From the NCBI GenBank assembly GCA_002427745.1, contig DIYF01000172.1, forward strand, positions 1 to 20,146: a stretch of 20,146 nt of DNA. Direction: 5' to 3'. This document shows, in pieces, positions 1-6,855 of the stretch. Under the pieces are notes generated by a model. The model did no database searches, had not been told where the DNA came from, and saw nothing but the letters and a program-made list of their open reading frames with translations. Positions within the stretch are counted from its first letter, which is position 1, and each line of letters opens with the position of its first letter. Source of the DNA: Roseivirga sp. UBA6061 (GTDB lineage Bacteria > Bacteroidota > Bacteroidia > Cytophagales > Cyclobacteriaceae). The position numbers and the translations under genes were made by a program.

Positions 1-140
1 TTCGACCTTTTTATACCCAAATAATCCCGCCATACCTCCGGAATCGACCAGTCTGATAAAGTCGTACTCTTTTTGTCTGCTTCTGGACCACCGGCCTAAT
101 TCCTTCTTCCTAAAAGCGGTCAGAATTTGTATAATCGGCC

Positions 141-1076
141 ATGAACAAGAAAGTGACCATAGGGGTAGTACAGGCCGCCCCGGCTTATCTGGATGTAGCA
201 CAGTCGATGGTAAAGGTGGAAGCCCTGCTTCGCGAAGCAGCAGACAAAGGCGCCAACCTGGTGACCTTTGGGGAGACCTGGTTTACGGGCTATCCGGCCT
301 GGATTGACTACTGCGATGAATATGCCAAATGGGACTTTCAACCCACCAAGGAAGTTTTTGCCAAAACGCATGAAAACAGTCTGGATGTTAACGGGCCCGA
401 GGTACAACAGATTGGCGAATGGGCCAAAGAGCTGGGAGTCGTGGTCGTTATGGGCATCAATGAGAAAGTATCGAGCGGCCCGGGCAACGGCACCATCTAC
501 AATGCGCTGCTAACCTGGAGTGAAACCGGGGAACTGGTAAACCACCACAGAAAGCTCATGCCGACTCATACAGAACGCCTGCTTTATGGCCAGGGTGACG
601 GGGCCGGCCTGCAGGCCGTTGAAACACCCTATGGTCGTATTGGCGGACTCATCTGCTGGGAGCACTGGATGCCGCTTACCCGCCAGACCATGCATAACTC
701 CGGTGAGCACATTCATGTGGCGGTATGGCCTAAGGTACATGAAATGCTACAGATGGCTACCCGATCTTATGCGTTTGAAGGACGCTGCTTTGCCGTGGGA
801 GTCGGGCAGATTATGAGAGTAAAGGACATTCCTGACCAGCTCAATCTCCCCCCGGAACTCCAGGATAAACCGGAACATATGCTATTGAATGGCGGCAGTT
901 GTGTAGTGGGCCCTGACGGACACTATGTTCTCGAACCCCAGTGGGACAAAGAGGGGGTATTTACTGTAGAAGTGGATTTAGACAGATGCTATGAGGAAAG
1001 ACTAGCGCTGGATGTTACGGGCCATTATCAGCGCAATGATGTTTTTCAACTGGAGGTAAATAAAAAGAGGCCCTAA
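141..1076 (+). CDS. Nitrilase / carbon-nitrogen hydrolase family protein
   Basis: A 311-residue cytoplasmic hydrolase of the nitrilase superfamily, expected to convert an organic nitrile to a carboxylic acid and ammonia through a Cys thioimidate intermediate; the substrate cannot be read from sequence. The catalytic triad is visible: Glu45 in FGETWFTGYP, Lys138 in HHRKLMPTHTER, and Cys172 in GGLICWEHWMPL. The CWE context of the nucleophile and the HRKLMPTHTER block are typical of true nitrilases (branch 1) rather than amidases or N-carbamoylases. Length is normal for the family and there is no signal peptide. The ATG at 141 is chosen because the conserved VTIGVVQAAP strand follows at once. 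It appears to be a single-gene unit. Its stop codon lies inside the terminator hairpin of the convergent gene. The family call is firm; cyanide-specific activity is an alternative that cannot be excluded. Confidence 0.93.
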   Translation: MNKKVTIGVVQAAPAYLDVAQSMVKVEALLREAADKGANLVTFGETWFTGYPAWIDYCDEYAKWDFQPTKEVFAKTHENSLDVNGPEVQQIGEWAKELGVVVVMGINEKVSSGPGNGTIYNALLTWSETGELVNHHRKLMPTHTERLLYGQGDGAGLQAVETPYGRIGGLICWEHWMPLTRQTMHNSGEHIHVAVWPKVHEMLQMATRSYAFEGRCFAVGVGQIMRVKDIPDQLNLPPELQDKPEHMLLNGGSCVVGPDGHYVLEPQWDKEGVFTVEVDLDRCYEERLALDVTGHYQRNDVFQLEVNKKRP

Positions 1077-1085
1077 AGGCCTCTT
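1057..1085 (-). terminator. Rho-independent terminator of the LolA-like gene, overlapping the nitrilase 3' end
   Basis: An 8-bp perfect stem (AAGAGGCC at 1065-1072 pairing with GGCCTCTT at 1078-1085) has a 5-nt loop. Read on the minus strand the stem is followed by TTTATTTA, a usable U-tract, so it best serves the minus-strand gene ending at 1110. The nitrilase TAA (1074-1076) lies in the loop. On the plus strand the following bases are only weakly T-rich, so termination of the nitrilase transcript there is less certain. Confidence 0.75.
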
Positions 1086-1109
1086 CTGAAATTTCTTATA
1101 GTACCGATC

Positions 1110-1724
1110 TTAGCAGCCTTTGCGCTCGTCAATTTTCTCAGCGTAAGCGTTCTTGTTGATGGTAAACTGAGCACCGGAAGTGTTTGTGCTAAAGCCGGAG
1201 ATTTTATAAATGTGCTCAGTGCCGAAATCGTCCAGCGCAGTGATACTGACAATATCATTGCCTGAAGTTTTTATATGCACTTCAGTGAATGGCATTTTAG
1301 ATGAGGGCACAAGTTTCAGCACGTCTCCCTCCATAGAAGCTGTATAACCAGAACCATAGAAAGACAACAGACTACCATAGTCAATGATCGCCTCTGAATT
1401 CTGACCAGGGCAGAACATCAATATCTGAGAGTGATCTGTCTCACGCGTACCAACATATTCTGTCTTTCCGTCATTTACCCATCTTTCATTAGGACCGTAG
1501 TTCAGAATATACCTCTCGCCCATAACAACCAATGACCCTTCCTGCACATTGTTGAATCCCATTTTGTCATTGTTGGCCTCATAGGTCACATTGACTTTAT
1601 AGTTAGGCACCTGACTGTATTTGTCGTAAAGTCGCTTGCGCAGCCCATCGGCATCCTGTGCCATAGAGCTATGAGCCGTCACTATAAAAACTGCGCATAT
1701 GAAGAAGTTAAGAGTCTTTTTCAT
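1110..1724 (-). CDS. LolA-like periplasmic lipoprotein-carrier-fold protein
   Basis: A 204-residue exported protein. Residues 1-22 form a signal peptide (KK, hydrophobic core, cleavage likely after SMA before QDAD). The mature part starts with an amphipathic helix (LRKRLYDKYSQVPNYKVNVTYEA), followed by alternating strands with the pattern EGSLVVMGERYIL and ERWVNDGKTEYV. This matches the LolA/LolB-like convex beta-sheet fold as seen in Bacteroidota LolA-like proteins. LolA ferries lipoproteins across the periplasm to the outer membrane, but many Bacteroidota carry several paralogues of unknown cargo, so the exact role is open. The protein ends in Cys204, and another Cys lies in MFCPGQ. It is transcribed alone, separated from the upstream operon by a terminator. 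Assignment rests on pattern recognition, not a search. Confidence 0.62.
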   Translation of the reverse strand: MKKTLNFFICAVFIVTAHSSMAQDADGLRKRLYDKYSQVPNYKVNVTYEANNDKMGFNNVQEGSLVVMGERYILNYGPNERWVNDGKTEYVGTRETDHSQILMFCPGQNSEAIIDYGSLLSFYGSGYTASMEGDVLKLVPSSKMPFTEVHIKTSGNDIVSITALDDFGTEHIYKISGFSTNTSGAQFTINKNAYAEKIDERKGC

Positions 1725-1748
1725 GATCCGATAAAGATTTAGATATTA

Positions 1749-1777
1749 TAAAAATAGCTTATTAATAGTAAATACAA
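1749..1777 (-). promoter_or_regulatory. Possible Bacteroidota promoter for the LolA-like gene
   Basis: On the minus strand TTG (1777-1775) is followed after 18 nt by TATTTTTA (1756-1749), one mismatch from the Bacteroidota -7 element TAnnTTTG. The spacer is slightly short against the usual 19-21. It lies about 25 nt upstream of the start codon. Weak call in an AT-rich stretch. Confidence 0.35.
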
Positions 1778-1810
1778 ACACAGGTTTGTGTGACGGGAAT
1801 TCAGCTGGTT

Positions 1811-1849
1811 GAGAATAAAAGAATCCCGCAAGAGGCCTTACGGGATTCT
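1811..1849 (-). terminator. Terminator of the ECF/DUF4097 operon
   Basis: A 9-bp perfect stem (AGAATCCCG at 1820-1828, CGGGATTCT at 1841-1849) encloses a 12-nt loop containing the small palindrome AGGCCT. Read on the minus strand, the stem is followed by TTTATTC, completing a T-rich tail. It lies about 80 nt after the last gene of the operon. Confidence 0.75.
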
Positions 1850-1926
1850 AAAATGCTAATTTTATTTCAAAACTAAGTGCTTTTTCGCAAGAATCTGATC
1901 AGATCACTTGCAGAGAAAACCCTCGC

Positions 1927-3009
1927 TTAGTTGTTCTTTCGGATGTAGATATTACCGTTGGTCGTTTTCATCATCACCTCAGGGCCACCACCATTTACCT
2001 TACCGCGTACCCAGTTTTCAAATTTAATCCTATAACCTCCGCTTCTACCTCTGTCTCCTCCGTTTCTGCCTCTGTCATTGGTACTGGGTACTTCCTGGCT
2101 CAGGTCAAAATCCTCAAAGTCGGTATAGATATCGCGATTGGTTTTCATCTTGGTGGTGATCTTTGCATTTCCCGGTAGTGTCAGATCCACATCTCCGTTA
2201 TATGTACTGAAAGCCATATTGGTATCTGCGGTCACTCCCGTAAAAGATACCTTTACCGCTCCGTTATACGTGCTGGCACTGGCGGATCCATTGATATCCA
2301 CCAGAGTAATAGGGCCGTTATAGCTCTCCACATTCAGCTCTCCTTCCACTCCCTCTATAAAGATGTGTCCGTTATTATAGCTTTCCGCTTTGATATCAAA
2401 GTTCTTAGGTACCTGGACCTCAAAATCCATACGGTTACCCCAGCCTTCATTTTCAACCTTTACCACATTGCGATACTCCTGCGCCTGTACATTAAAGCCC
2501 CCGGTACTTACCAGCCTCATACCGTCCTTCGTCTTTTCTTTGTCAACCTTCTTGCCATACTTAACCATCTTCACCTTTACCGTATTGCCCTCGTATGCTG
2601 TAATTTTGATGCGGCCGTTATGGGACTCAATGTCCAGCTTTCCTCTTTCTCCCGGGTTGCTTAACGGGATTTCGATTTCCTGCTCATTGGTCTGGTAGTC
2701 GGCACTGTGATCGCCATGGTCTCCCAGGGAGCTAAAAGCTCCGTCAAGCGCCTCAGACAGATGTTTATCCAGATCGACATGCTGAATGGCATTTACAATC
2801 ACATCGGGGTTCACTCTTATGTCCGTGTTGACATCTATGTTTAAATCAGGATCAACATCCACGCGCACATCAGGATTTACATCAACCCTCACATCCGGAT
2901 TTACCTTTACATCCACTTTGGGCTTCGGCTTTACCTTCACCTTTACCTGCTGTGCCATACCAGAGCTGGCGATAAGCACTGCCATCATAACTATTGCTAA
3001 CCTTTTCAT
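1927..3009 (-). CDS. Exported DUF4097-family protein with N-terminal octapeptide repeat
   Basis: A 360-residue protein with a signal peptide (residues 1-20, cleavage near GMAQ|Q). Residues 21-33 are an alternating Val/Lys/Pro stretch. Residues 34-65 contain four copies of an octapeptide of the form V-D-V-N-P-D-V-R, then a shortened copy to residue 72. The main part (about 110-360) resembles DUF4097, a predicted right-handed beta-helix or putative adhesin fold. Six [ST]-x-N-G turns recur (around residues 129, 210, 229, 247, 269 and 349), each followed by a beta-strand such as GDVDL or GNIYI. An Arg/Gly-rich insert (DRGRNGGDRGRSGG) interrupts it near 312-325. It is the last gene of the sigma-factor operon, 23 nt after the anti-sigma-like gene. 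Its biochemical role is unknown. By context I infer a periplasmic or surface role in an envelope response. Confidence 0.8.
   Translation of the reverse strand: MKRLAIVMMAVLIASSGMAQQVKVKVKPKPKVDVKVNPDVRVDVNPDVRVDVDPDLNIDVNTDIRVNPDVIVNAIQHVDLDKHLSEALDGAFSSLGDHGDHSADYQTNEQEIEIPLSNPGERGKLDIESHNGRIKITAYEGNTVKVKMVKYGKKVDKEKTKDGMRLVSTGGFNVQAQEYRNVVKVENEGWGNRMDFEVQVPKNFDIKAESYNNGHIFIEGVEGELNVESYNGPITLVDINGSASASTYNGAVKVSFTGVTADTNMAFSTYNGDVDLTLPGNAKITTKMKTNRDIYTDFEDFDLSQEVPSTNDRGRNGGDRGRSGGYRIKFENWVRGKVNGGGPEVMMKTTNGNIYIRKNN
2794..2910 (-). repeat. 24-bp coding repeat (octapeptide V-D-V-N-P-D-V-R)
   Basis: Within the DUF4097 gene, residues 34-41, 42-49, 50-57 and 58-65 read VKVNPDVR, VDVNPDVR, VDVDPDLN and IDVNTDIR, followed by a shortened VNPDVIV. 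The DNA repeats with a 24-bp period, and the two best copies share the core ACATCxGGATTTACATC on the plus strand. Every second residue is aliphatic, as expected of an extended beta-strand ribbon. Confidence 0.85.
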
Positions 3010-3032
3010 TTTATATACCTTTTCTTTATTTC

Positions 3033-3824
3033 TTACATTATTTTCCCGATGCTCTCCTCAAGGGTCGTCTTGACCTCATCCGGAGTATTTTCGCTCTCGA
3101 GGAGCTGTCTGAACTGATCGATAGATTTTTTCTCTTCAAGCTCTACCATTAGTTCTGCCAGGGCCACCTGCATCAGGGGTGACTCTTGCCGGGTGATACT
3201 ATTGATCAGCCCTTCGCGGATAACCGGGTCGTCTGCATAGCCTTCTAAAACCTGCAGCGCGGCAATCCTTACATTGGTACTCTCATCATTGTTCAGTGTC
3301 ATGAACAGTGCATCAGTCACCTTCTTATTAGACCGGGGAAGCTCGTTTGACATTTGAATGCCTTTCAGGCGTTCGGTCACCGACTCTTCTTCCAGCATAC
3401 TGAACATCATGGTCTGCTGCATTTCTGCCACCTTTTCGGTGAGAGCCAGCATTTGACTGCCGTCATTGCTTCCACCAAAGCTCATACCTGCCAGCACTCC
3501 TATCACCAGCAGTGAAATTCCGAAGGCCATTCGACCAAACACAGTGCTGAAAAAGGCCTGAGAAAGCTGATCTAAAAAACCCGGGCTTTTCACTTTCTCC
3601 TTTCGCTTTGCCTCAGCCAGCATTGTGTAGAAGCCTTCGCTCATTGCCTCAGAGGGTTCAGGGCTTTCTGCTGCCGAGATAACTCCCTGCATCTGCTTCA
3701 TTGCCTCTACCTCTTCCATCACGATATGGCCTTCGTCCACATACTGTCTGAACTCCCGCTCTCTGTCGGCCGTCAGCGTTCCGTCTATATAATCTGTGAT
3801 GAGTGACATGTACTGCTCTTCCAT
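3033..3824 (-). CDS. Anti-sigma-factor-like membrane protein with C-terminal HEAT-like domain
   Basis: A 263-residue protein with one predicted transmembrane helix (about 99-117, MAFGISLLVIGVLAGMSFG). The cytoplasmic N-terminus (1-50) resembles an anti-sigma domain in helix pattern (LITDYIDGTLTADREREFRQYV) but lacks the HxxxCxxC zinc motif of ZAS anti-sigma factors. After the membrane helix comes a possible coiled stretch (124-155), then helical pairs at about 165-260 (DESTNVRIAALQVLEGYADD, SPLMQVALAELMVELEE) that look like HEAT repeats. It sits two genes after the ECF sigma gene, 9 nt from the preceding DUF4097 gene. I infer that it binds and restrains that sigma factor and that the external helical domain is the sensor. 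A second ATG at residue 6 is an alternative start. Function is inferred from layout. Confidence 0.7.
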   Translation of the reverse strand: MEEQYMSLITDYIDGTLTADREREFRQYVDEGHIVMEEVEAMKQMQGVISAAESPEPSEAMSEGFYTMLAEAKRKEKVKSPGFLDQLSQAFFSTVFGRMAFGISLLVIGVLAGMSFGGSNDGSQMLALTEKVAEMQQTMMFSMLEEESVTERLKGIQMSNELPRSNKKVTDALFMTLNNDESTNVRIAALQVLEGYADDPVIREGLINSITRQESPLMQVALAELMVELEEKKSIDQFRQLLESENTPDEVKTTLEESIGKIM

Positions 3825-3833
3825 GATCTGTTT

Positions 3834-4709
3834 TTATTTTCCTTTTCTTATTCTGATGTCGCCATTCAGAGTTTTGAAGTCTATTTCGGCACTGCCATTG
3901 GCTACCTGGTAACTATTAGAGTTAGATATCTTATACATTGACCCTCCGCGTTTCCCTTTATTGGTCACCATTTTAGGAGCCAGTTTCTTAGAGAAATCAA
4001 GATCACTGTATACTTCACCATACCGGGTATCAAAGCTGTAAATACCAGCCCCTTGATTGGCAGTATATACCTCTATATCTCCGTTGATGGTTTCAAAATC
4101 GGCAAACTCCTTCGGCATACTGCTGTAGGTCACCTTGATACGACCATTTACAGTATGTGCTTTCGTATCATTGGCAATGTCGGTGAGCTCTACATCTCCA
4201 TTTACATTATTGGCGTAAATCTGCCCTTTCACCCCATTGATAAAAAGATCGCTGTTGTTCACGGTAGAAATCTTCACACTAATATTCCTGGGCACTTTTA
4301 CCTTAAAATCCAGTCGATAGCGATAATACACCCGATCGCTTCTTCTGTTCCAGTTCCAGCCGCAAGCCAAAGAGTCGTCCTTTTCGCGGAAGGTGTTTTG
4401 CGGAGTGGATAACCGTGCTCTCACAAAGCCTTCACCTTGCGCAAAGTCTACCTGCACATCTTCCATCCCCTCAGCAATATCAGCATCTCTTTTAGCCCTG
4501 ATACGCTTCTCTACCACGACTTCAATGGTCTTGCCGTCATAAGCTTCCACTTCCACATCACCCTCTATGTTGCAAACGCAAAACCACATTTCTTCAGAAA
4601 AGTCAGTGATGGTGAAGCTCTTCTTTATCGTTTCCCTGTCATTCTGAGCTACACCCGCCACAGAGGACAAGAGGAGCAGCATCAGAAATAAGTATTTAAT
4701 ATTTTTCAT
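3834..4709 (-). CDS. Exported DUF4097-family beta-helix-like protein
   Basis: A 291-residue protein with a signal peptide (1-22, cleavage after GVAQ or VA). The mature protein has repeated turn-strand units of the DUF4097 type: IEGDVEVEAYDGKTIEV (48-64), NVNGDVELTDI (168-178), TVNGRIKVTY (186-195), TINGDIEVYT (207-216) and TLNGDIRIRKG (280-290). A central insert (about 105-130) holds a Cys and a Trp/Arg-rich segment (CGWNWNRRSD). It is immediately downstream of the ECF sigma gene (28-nt gap) and 9 nt before the anti-sigma-like gene. Being encoded between sigma factor and putative anti-sigma suggests a regulatory or output role for this exported protein; in Firmicutes the DUF4097 protein LiaG belongs to an envelope-stress operon. 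The family is clear and the exact role unknown. Confidence 0.8.
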   Translation of the reverse strand: MKNIKYLFLMLLLLSSVAGVAQNDRETIKKSFTITDFSEEMWFCVCNIEGDVEVEAYDGKTIEVVVEKRIRAKRDADIAEGMEDVQVDFAQGEGFVRARLSTPQNTFREKDDSLACGWNWNRRSDRVYYRYRLDFKVKVPRNISVKISTVNNSDLFINGVKGQIYANNVNGDVELTDIANDTKAHTVNGRIKVTYSSMPKEFADFETINGDIEVYTANQGAGIYSFDTRYGEVYSDLDFSKKLAPKMVTNKGKRGGSMYKISNSNSYQVANGSAEIDFKTLNGDIRIRKGK

Positions 4710-4737
4710 CGTTCAGATATTTTGAGTTTCGATCCTG

Positions 4738-5304
4738 TCAGTAAATAGAAGACCGGGTTTCCAGCTTTTCGTAAACTTCTCTGAGTTCTTTCAAAGCCCT
4801 GAAGATTCTCACCTTTACCGCACTTTCGGTGAGTCCCATCAGGTCAGCAATTTCCTTGTAACGCATCTCCTGGAACTTGCTGAGAACCAAAATCTCCTTT
4901 TTCTCAAGAGGCAATCGATCAAGCGCTTGCTGTAACAAATCAATTTCCTCCTGCTGAATTCTGCTGGACTCCGCATTTACCTCATCTTTGAAATACCTGT
5001 CTGTGGTTTCCACATCCTCTTTGTACCCCATGCGCTTCTGCTTCTTATAATGATCGGCAAAAAGGTTGCGGGCCATGTGATACATCCAGGTGGTAAACTT
5101 GCCATCGCCATGGTAAGTATGCCGGTATTTCATAATCCTCAGAAATACATTTTGCACAAGGTCTTCACTGGCGTTAGTGTCCGTTGTCAGGCGGTAAAAG
5201 AACCCGTACAAACTTCGGTTGTGTCGCTCAAAAAGCAGTCCTAACTGATCGAGTTGACCCGACTTCACCTGAAGCATTAATGCGTTGTCTGAGAATGAAT
5301 CCAA
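4738..5304 (-). CDS. ECF-type RNA polymerase sigma factor (sigma-70 family)
   Basis: A 188-residue sigma factor with the two ECF domains. Region 2 lies at about residues 22-90 (LFERHNRSLYGFFYRL, the polymerase-binding SEDLVQNVFLRI, and the promoter-melting FTTWMYHMARNLFADHYKK). Region 4 lies at about 122-178 with the helix-turn-helix RYKEIADLMGLTESAVKVRIFRALKEL. Between them is an acidic linker (94-120). The start codon is TTG at 5304: an in-frame TAA lies 12 nt upstream and the first ATG is residue 10, which would cut into the conserved LMLQVKSG helix. It heads the operon with two DUF4097 proteins and the membrane anti-sigma-like protein, the usual layout of a sigma/anti-sigma switch. Such genes are often autoregulated; I could not find a convincing promoter. 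No clear ribosome-binding site precedes the TTG. Confidence 0.93.
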   Translation of the reverse strand: MDSFSDNALMLQVKSGQLDQLGLLFERHNRSLYGFFYRLTTDTNASEDLVQNVFLRIMKYRHTYHGDGKFTTWMYHMARNLFADHYKKQKRMGYKEDVETTDRYFKDEVNAESSRIQQEEIDLLQQALDRLPLEKKEILVLSKFQEMRYKEIADLMGLTESAVKVRIFRALKELREVYEKLETRSSIY

Positions 5305-5480
5305 TGCGTTTAATTAAGAATTCAGTGGTGGAAACCGCCCTATATCTGAATGGTTACATCCAATTTACGTTTTTTTCCTCAGCGACATCCATCAATAAAT
5401 AACACACTGGAAAACAGACACTTATATCTATTTTATTTCTCAACTTTTTTTAAACACTCTGTTTGTACACAGAATAGTTT

Positions 5481-5511
5481 TTGACTTTTCTGGGGATATG
5501 CTCTATATTCA
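5481..5511 (+). promoter_or_regulatory. Putative promoter for the small-protein/PqqB-like operon
   Basis: TTG (5481-5483) and TATATTCA (5504-5511) are separated by 20 nt, the spacing of Bacteroidota promoters. The -7 element keeps TAnnTT and deviates from the consensus TTTG at its last two bases, as does the candidate ahead of recA. The small gene starts 29 nt further on. Confidence 0.5.
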
Positions 5512-5540
5512 TTTCCTTATCACCCAAATAACCTGCCCCC

Positions 5541-5717
5541 ATGGAAGTAATGACAAAAGAACAAGTAGAAAAACAAATTGAAGAGCTCACCGCCCAATTG
5601 ACCGGTGATATGTTCAAGGACATGGATATTAAAGACCAGATCCACAATTTGAAAATGAAAGCCAATGGTGTAAAGCCAATGGATTCCAGCTTTGAATGTG
5701 TAGGGTGTGGTAGTTAA
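5541..5717 (+). CDS. 58-residue small protein with Cys-rich C-terminal tail
   Basis: The ATG at 5541 opens a 58-codon frame ending with TAA at 5715-5717. The first 42 residues are predicted helical and highly charged (EQVEKQIEELTAQLTGDMF, then DIKDQIHNLKMKANG). A short linker VKPMDSS leads to the tail FECVGCGS, with Cys53 and Cys56 as a CxxC pair and glycines around the second Cys. ATG at 5550 (residue 4) is an alternative start. The gap to the next start codon is only 4 nt, so the two genes are surely co-transcribed and probably translationally coupled. I do not recognise a named family. A helical leader plus a Cys/Gly tail could be a small metal- or redox-active protein, a partner of the downstream enzyme, or a modified-peptide precursor; none is shown by the sequence. 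That the frame is a real gene is likely from codon use, spacing and the promoter. Confidence 0.75.
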   Translation: MEVMTKEQVEKQIEELTAQLTGDMFKDMDIKDQIHNLKMKANGVKPMDSSFECVGCGS

Positions 5718-5721
5718 CTAA

Positions 5722-6699
5722 ATGAAGAAAACACCATTTTCAACCTCAAACCGGGAGCCACTTGTGGCTCTTTTTTTATTCCTGCTGTTTTCATGTGGCA
5801 GTCCGGAGCAAAATGCATCGCCTGAGCCACCTACAGACCAGCCTTTCCTGATTGTTTTAGGCATTGCGCAGGATGCCGGATATCCACAGGCCGGGCAGCA
5901 GAAAGAATGGGATCTGGTCAGATCACGAAAAGCAAAAATTCAACAGGCCGTGGCTCTGGGACTGGTAGATCCTGTTTCAAAACAGCGATGGCTCTTTGAA
6001 GCAACGCCCGATTTTAATATACAGCTGAGCAAAATGGACCTGGTGTCATCTACGGATAACTATCCCTATGACGGCATCTTTATGACTCACGGACATATCG
6101 GTCACTATACAGGCCTGATGCATTTGGGAAGAGAAGCCATGGGAACCTCCAATACTCCTGTCTACGCTATGCCGGGTATGAAGCGGTTTTTGAGTACCAA
6201 TGGCCCCTGGAGCCAGCTGGTCAGCCTGAATAATATCAAACTGAGAGACCTTGGTAATGGCGTCAAAGTCAGGCTCAACGAACAGATTGCCGTAACACCT
6301 CTTCAGGTACCTCACAGAGATGAATTTACCGAAACTGTGGGCTTCCTGATTGAAGTGACAGGGAAGCAGTTACTGTTTATACCCGATATTGACAAGTGGG
6401 AGAAATGGGATCAAAGCATCACGGCCATGATCCGACAGGTAGATTATGCCTTGCTCGATGGCTCGTTCTTTAAAAACGGGGAAATACCGGGCAGAGATAT
6501 GAGCGAGATACCTCACCCCTTTGTAGAAGAAAGCATGAAGCTTTTCGAGGAGCTTCCCGAGTCTGATAAGCGCAAAGTACATTTCATCCATTTCAACCAC
6601 ACCAACCCTATCATGTTTAAAGACAGCCCGGAGTATAAAGAGGTACTGGCCCGTGGTTTTCATGTCGCTTATGATGGCCAGGTAATTACTTTTGATTAG
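5722..6699 (+). CDS. PqqB-like metallo-beta-lactamase-fold lipoprotein
   Basis: A 325-residue protein. Residues 1-25 form a lipoprotein signal (LFLFLLFSC, lipidation at Cys25). The rest resembles PqqB, the MBL-fold member of the pyrroloquinoline quinone pathway: VLGIAQDAGYPQAG (45-58, cf. the PqqB N-terminal glycine-rich block), the metal motif FMTHGHIGHYTGL (120-132), VPHRDEFTETVGF (197-209), the DIDKW loop (222-226), LLDGSFF (244-250) and FIHFNHTNPI near residue 290, close to the PqqB FIHxNNTNP block. In the HxHxDH metal motif the Asp is Gly127, so the second metal site may be altered. True PqqB is cytoplasmic, so a lipid-anchored envelope version suggests another substrate. No pqqA, pqqC, pqqD or pqqE is in the window, and PQQ synthesis is not claimed. 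It follows the 58-residue small protein by 4 nt. Confidence 0.82.
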   Translation: MKKTPFSTSNREPLVALFLFLLFSCGSPEQNASPEPPTDQPFLIVLGIAQDAGYPQAGQQKEWDLVRSRKAKIQQAVALGLVDPVSKQRWLFEATPDFNIQLSKMDLVSSTDNYPYDGIFMTHGHIGHYTGLMHLGREAMGTSNTPVYAMPGMKRFLSTNGPWSQLVSLNNIKLRDLGNGVKVRLNEQIAVTPLQVPHRDEFTETVGFLIEVTGKQLLFIPDIDKWEKWDQSITAMIRQVDYALLDGSFFKNGEIPGRDMSEIPHPFVEESMKLFEELPESDKRKVHFIHFNHTNPIMFKDSPEYKEVLARGFHVAYDGQVITFD

Positions 6700-6855
6700 T
6701 CAATTTCCCAATTAAGGACAAAGTCCCAATTTGATTCATATCAAATTCCAATACAATAAGCTAAAGCACTGATTGTCAGCACATCAATACTCCCACCCGT
6801 TCGACAGGCGATTGGAATATTCTTTGTAATATCATAGTAAATCAACTTTTTTACT

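Noticed and set aside
130..135. TATAAT, a perfect sigma-70 -10 box, just before the nitrilase.
   Set aside because: It ends 5 nt before the start codon, has no matching -35 element, and is not the promoter form used by this phylum.
1..140. An open minus-strand frame running out of the left window edge, with an internal ATG near 45-43.
   Set aside because: It has no recognisable motif and only about 15 codons from the ATG to the edge. It could be the start of a divergent gene, but the sequence here cannot support that.
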